Below, piece after piece: positions 5,596 to 7,127 of a stretch of 7,127 nt of DNA. How positions within the stretch are numbered: the first letter of the stretch is position 1; each line of letters begins with the position of its first letter. Below the pieces are notes generated by a model. That model ran no database searches and had not been told where the DNA came from. It saw only the letters and a program-made list of their open reading frames with translations. The DNA comes from Actinomycetota bacterium. GTDB taxonomy: Bacteria > Actinomycetota > Thermoleophilia > Solirubrobacterales > Solirubrobacteraceae. Both the position numbers and the translations under genes were made by a program. The stretch is from the NCBI GenBank assembly GCA_005883905.1, contig VAYD01000253.1, positions 1 to 7,127 on the forward strand, given 5' to 3'.

Positions 5596-7127
5596 GCGCA
5601 CGGTCGTGACGCTGATCGTGTCGCGGAAGCCCTTGCGCTTCGCCGACACGGTGAGCTTGCCGGCCTTGCCCGGGCGCAGCGAGACCCGCACGATCCCGCG
5701 CCGGTTGGTGCTGCGCCGGAGCGTCCGCACACCGGCGCCGGTGATCGTGACGCGCGCCCCGGGAGCGGACCGTGATCGTGACCGGCGTGCGGCGGCCATG
5801 CCGCAGCGCGCCGGCGACCGAGATGCTGAGGCCCTTGGGCAGCACGAATGAGCCCGTCTTGAACGCGCCGGTGTTGTTGCCCGAGTCCACCGCGGCGACG
5901 CGCCAGTAGAGGGTCCCGCCGTCGGTGAACGAGTGGCTGATCATCGCCGGCGCCCAGCTCAGGTTCTCCGTCTTGGCGGACTCGACGGTCTGCTCGAACG
6001 CGTCGCTCTTGGAGATCTCGACCCGATACAGCTTCGCGGCGCGGTCCGGATCCCAGCTCACGACGAACCGCCCGCCGGCCTTCTCGCCCTTGACCCCCGA
6101 CGGAGCGTCGAGCGTGCGCACGAAGTCGACCTGATTGGTGAACGCGCCGCTCACGACCCTGGTCGTGTCCGTCGGGAAGTTCGCCCGGATCTTCCAGCGC
6201 CAGATGCCGGTGCCGTAGAACGCAACCGGCGTGAACGCGGTCGAGGCGAGCGTGAAGTCCTTCGTGCTGCCGTCGGCCTGGTCGACGTGCATCGTGTACG
6301 ACACGGCGCCGTTGACCGGGCTCCACGTGAGGACCGGGATGTCGCCGCCGCCGCGGGGGTTGTTCGGGCTCGGCGACGGCGCCGGGAGCACGCGCCTGAA
6401 CGTCGCGACCGTGGGCAGCTCCTCGGACCAGCGCAGCGGCCGTTTGTTGACGTCGTTGGCGCGGACGCGCCAGTACAGCTGCGTGTCGGTGGGATACGTC
6501 TTCGAGCTCGTGTACGCGGTGGAGTCGGTGACCACCGTGTCCAGCACGTTGCTGAACGTCGGATCGCTCGAGACCTGCAGCGTGTAGTTGCGCGCCGCCT
6601 CAACGCCCGTCCAGTGGAACTCGAGCTGCGTGCTGACGGTCGCGCCGCTCACAGGGGACAGCGGCGTCGGCGGCGTGGAGTTCTTGTCGAACCGCGGCGG
6701 GCCGGCCTGGCCTGCGTACTGCGTCTCGGGCAGGTCGTCCAGCTTCGGGTTGTGCGTTCCCTTGTACGGGATCACGACCCAGTAGTACGACGTCGTCTCG
6801 TCCAGGTACGGAATCGGGTTGTCGTCGAAGGCCCCGGGGTAGTTGCGCGGCGCGTAGGCCGGCACTGTGGTGTACGCGACGTCGGCGATCTTGCTGAAGT
6901 CCTCGTCACGCGCCACGACCACGTAGTAGCCGTCCGCGTCTGCGACGCGGTTCCATGTGAGGAGCGGCGTGCGCGTGTTGAAGCTCCCCTGGCTCGGGAG
7001 GATGTAGGTGTTCGTGTCGGCATGGAGCGCGCCGGTCGTCGGCGACGGCGGGACTGACGGCGGATCGTCGAACTGGAACGCCGGGTGGTTCGCGCCGTTG
7101 AGCTGCGTGAACGACGCGCTGATGACG
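5593..7127 (-). CDS. Extracellular-type protein with fibronectin-III-like modules, 5' truncated and frameshifted near its C-terminus
   Basis: The frame is open to the right edge, so the N-terminus and any signal peptide are outside the window. Counting from base 7126, four FN3-like beta-sandwich modules can be seen, each with a Trp near its start and a YW/WRW strand pattern near its end. They are about 45-122 (LLTWNRVADADGYYVVVARD), 155-248 (FHWTGVEAARNYTLQVSSD ... LYWRVRAND), 255-340 (VLTWSPVNGAVSYTMHV ... WRWKIRANF) and 343-430 (FVVSWDPDRAAKLYRVEI ... LYWRVAAVD). A small beta-rich domain begins at LSISVAGALRHGRRTPVTITV and breaks at about 5760-5767. It resumes in the neighbouring frame as PGARVTITGAGVR ... 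GFRDTISVTTVR and stops at TGA 5595-5593. Read literally, the first frame runs to 5558 and yields Arg/His-rich nonsense. The corrected product has about 510 residues in the window. Such proteins are usually secreted or surface-attached; no catalytic domain is seen. Confidence 0.8.
5757..5770 (-). other. Frameshift point in the FN3 protein gene
   Basis: On the - strand the local sequence is GTCCGCTCCCGGGG (5770-5757). The upstream frame reads V-R-S here. The meaningful downstream frame reads A-P-G-A-R-V-T-I-T-G, with codon starts at 5766 and 5763. Either one extra C in the CCC run (restoring V-R-S-G-A-R-V) or a two-base GC loss (restoring V-R-A-P-G-A-R-V) would explain it. The run CCCGGGG is a plausible place for a sequencing or assembly error, but a real mutation cannot be excluded. 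Confidence 0.75.

Noticed and set aside
5562..6326. N-terminal extension of the acetoacetate-CoA ligase to an upstream start at 6326
   Set aside because: The extra 255 residues are Arg/His-rich out-of-frame translation of the FN3 gene; the family N-terminus begins at 5561.

Overview
The window is a GC-rich, almost gap-free bacterial segment. Third codon positions are nearly always G or C, intergenic gaps are 17, 42 and 31 bases, and three gene pairs abut or overlap. The RpoD/SigA-type sigma factor has a [16 protein letters not shown] block, and there is a secreted fibronectin-III-like protein with a small beta-rich C-terminal domain. This style fits a high-GC actinobacterium, most likely of the class Thermoleophilia (Solirubrobacter-like). 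That placement is from memory of related proteins, not from a search.

Layout. On the + strand: the 3' two thirds of hemW (1-624), then after 17 bases a complete 350-residue sigma-70 gene (642-1694). All remaining genes are on the - strand. Read in their own direction from the right edge they are: a 5'-truncated FN3-module protein with a frameshift near its C-terminus (7127 to 5593), acetoacetate-CoA ligase (5561 to 3681), yceH (3691 to 3050, overlapping the ligase end by 11 bases), and a secreted BNR/Asp-box beta-propeller protein (3007 to 1691). The sigma gene and the propeller gene converge and share a CTAG in which each finds its TAG stop.

How the genes relate. hemW and the sigma gene look co-transcribed. 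The ligase and yceH look translationally coupled, and the propeller gene may be read from the same transcript. The ligase activates acetoacetate for ketone-body or polyhydroxybutyrate-type carbon use. No obvious pathway joins the other - strand genes, so this is ordinary chromosomal mosaic rather than a dedicated system.

The most unusual object is at 3112-3210, inside yceH. Three abutting 33-base palindromes, each centred on GGGGTC-N-GACCCC, are inserted in frame in the linker between the winged-helix part and the C-terminal coiled coil. The third is a perfect 16-bp inverted repeat around one central base. The copies differ by paired, compensatory changes in the stem, and their codons are much more AT-ending than those of the host gene. 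This looks like a REP-type palindromic element carried inside a protein, comparable in concept to the Rickettsia palindromic elements.
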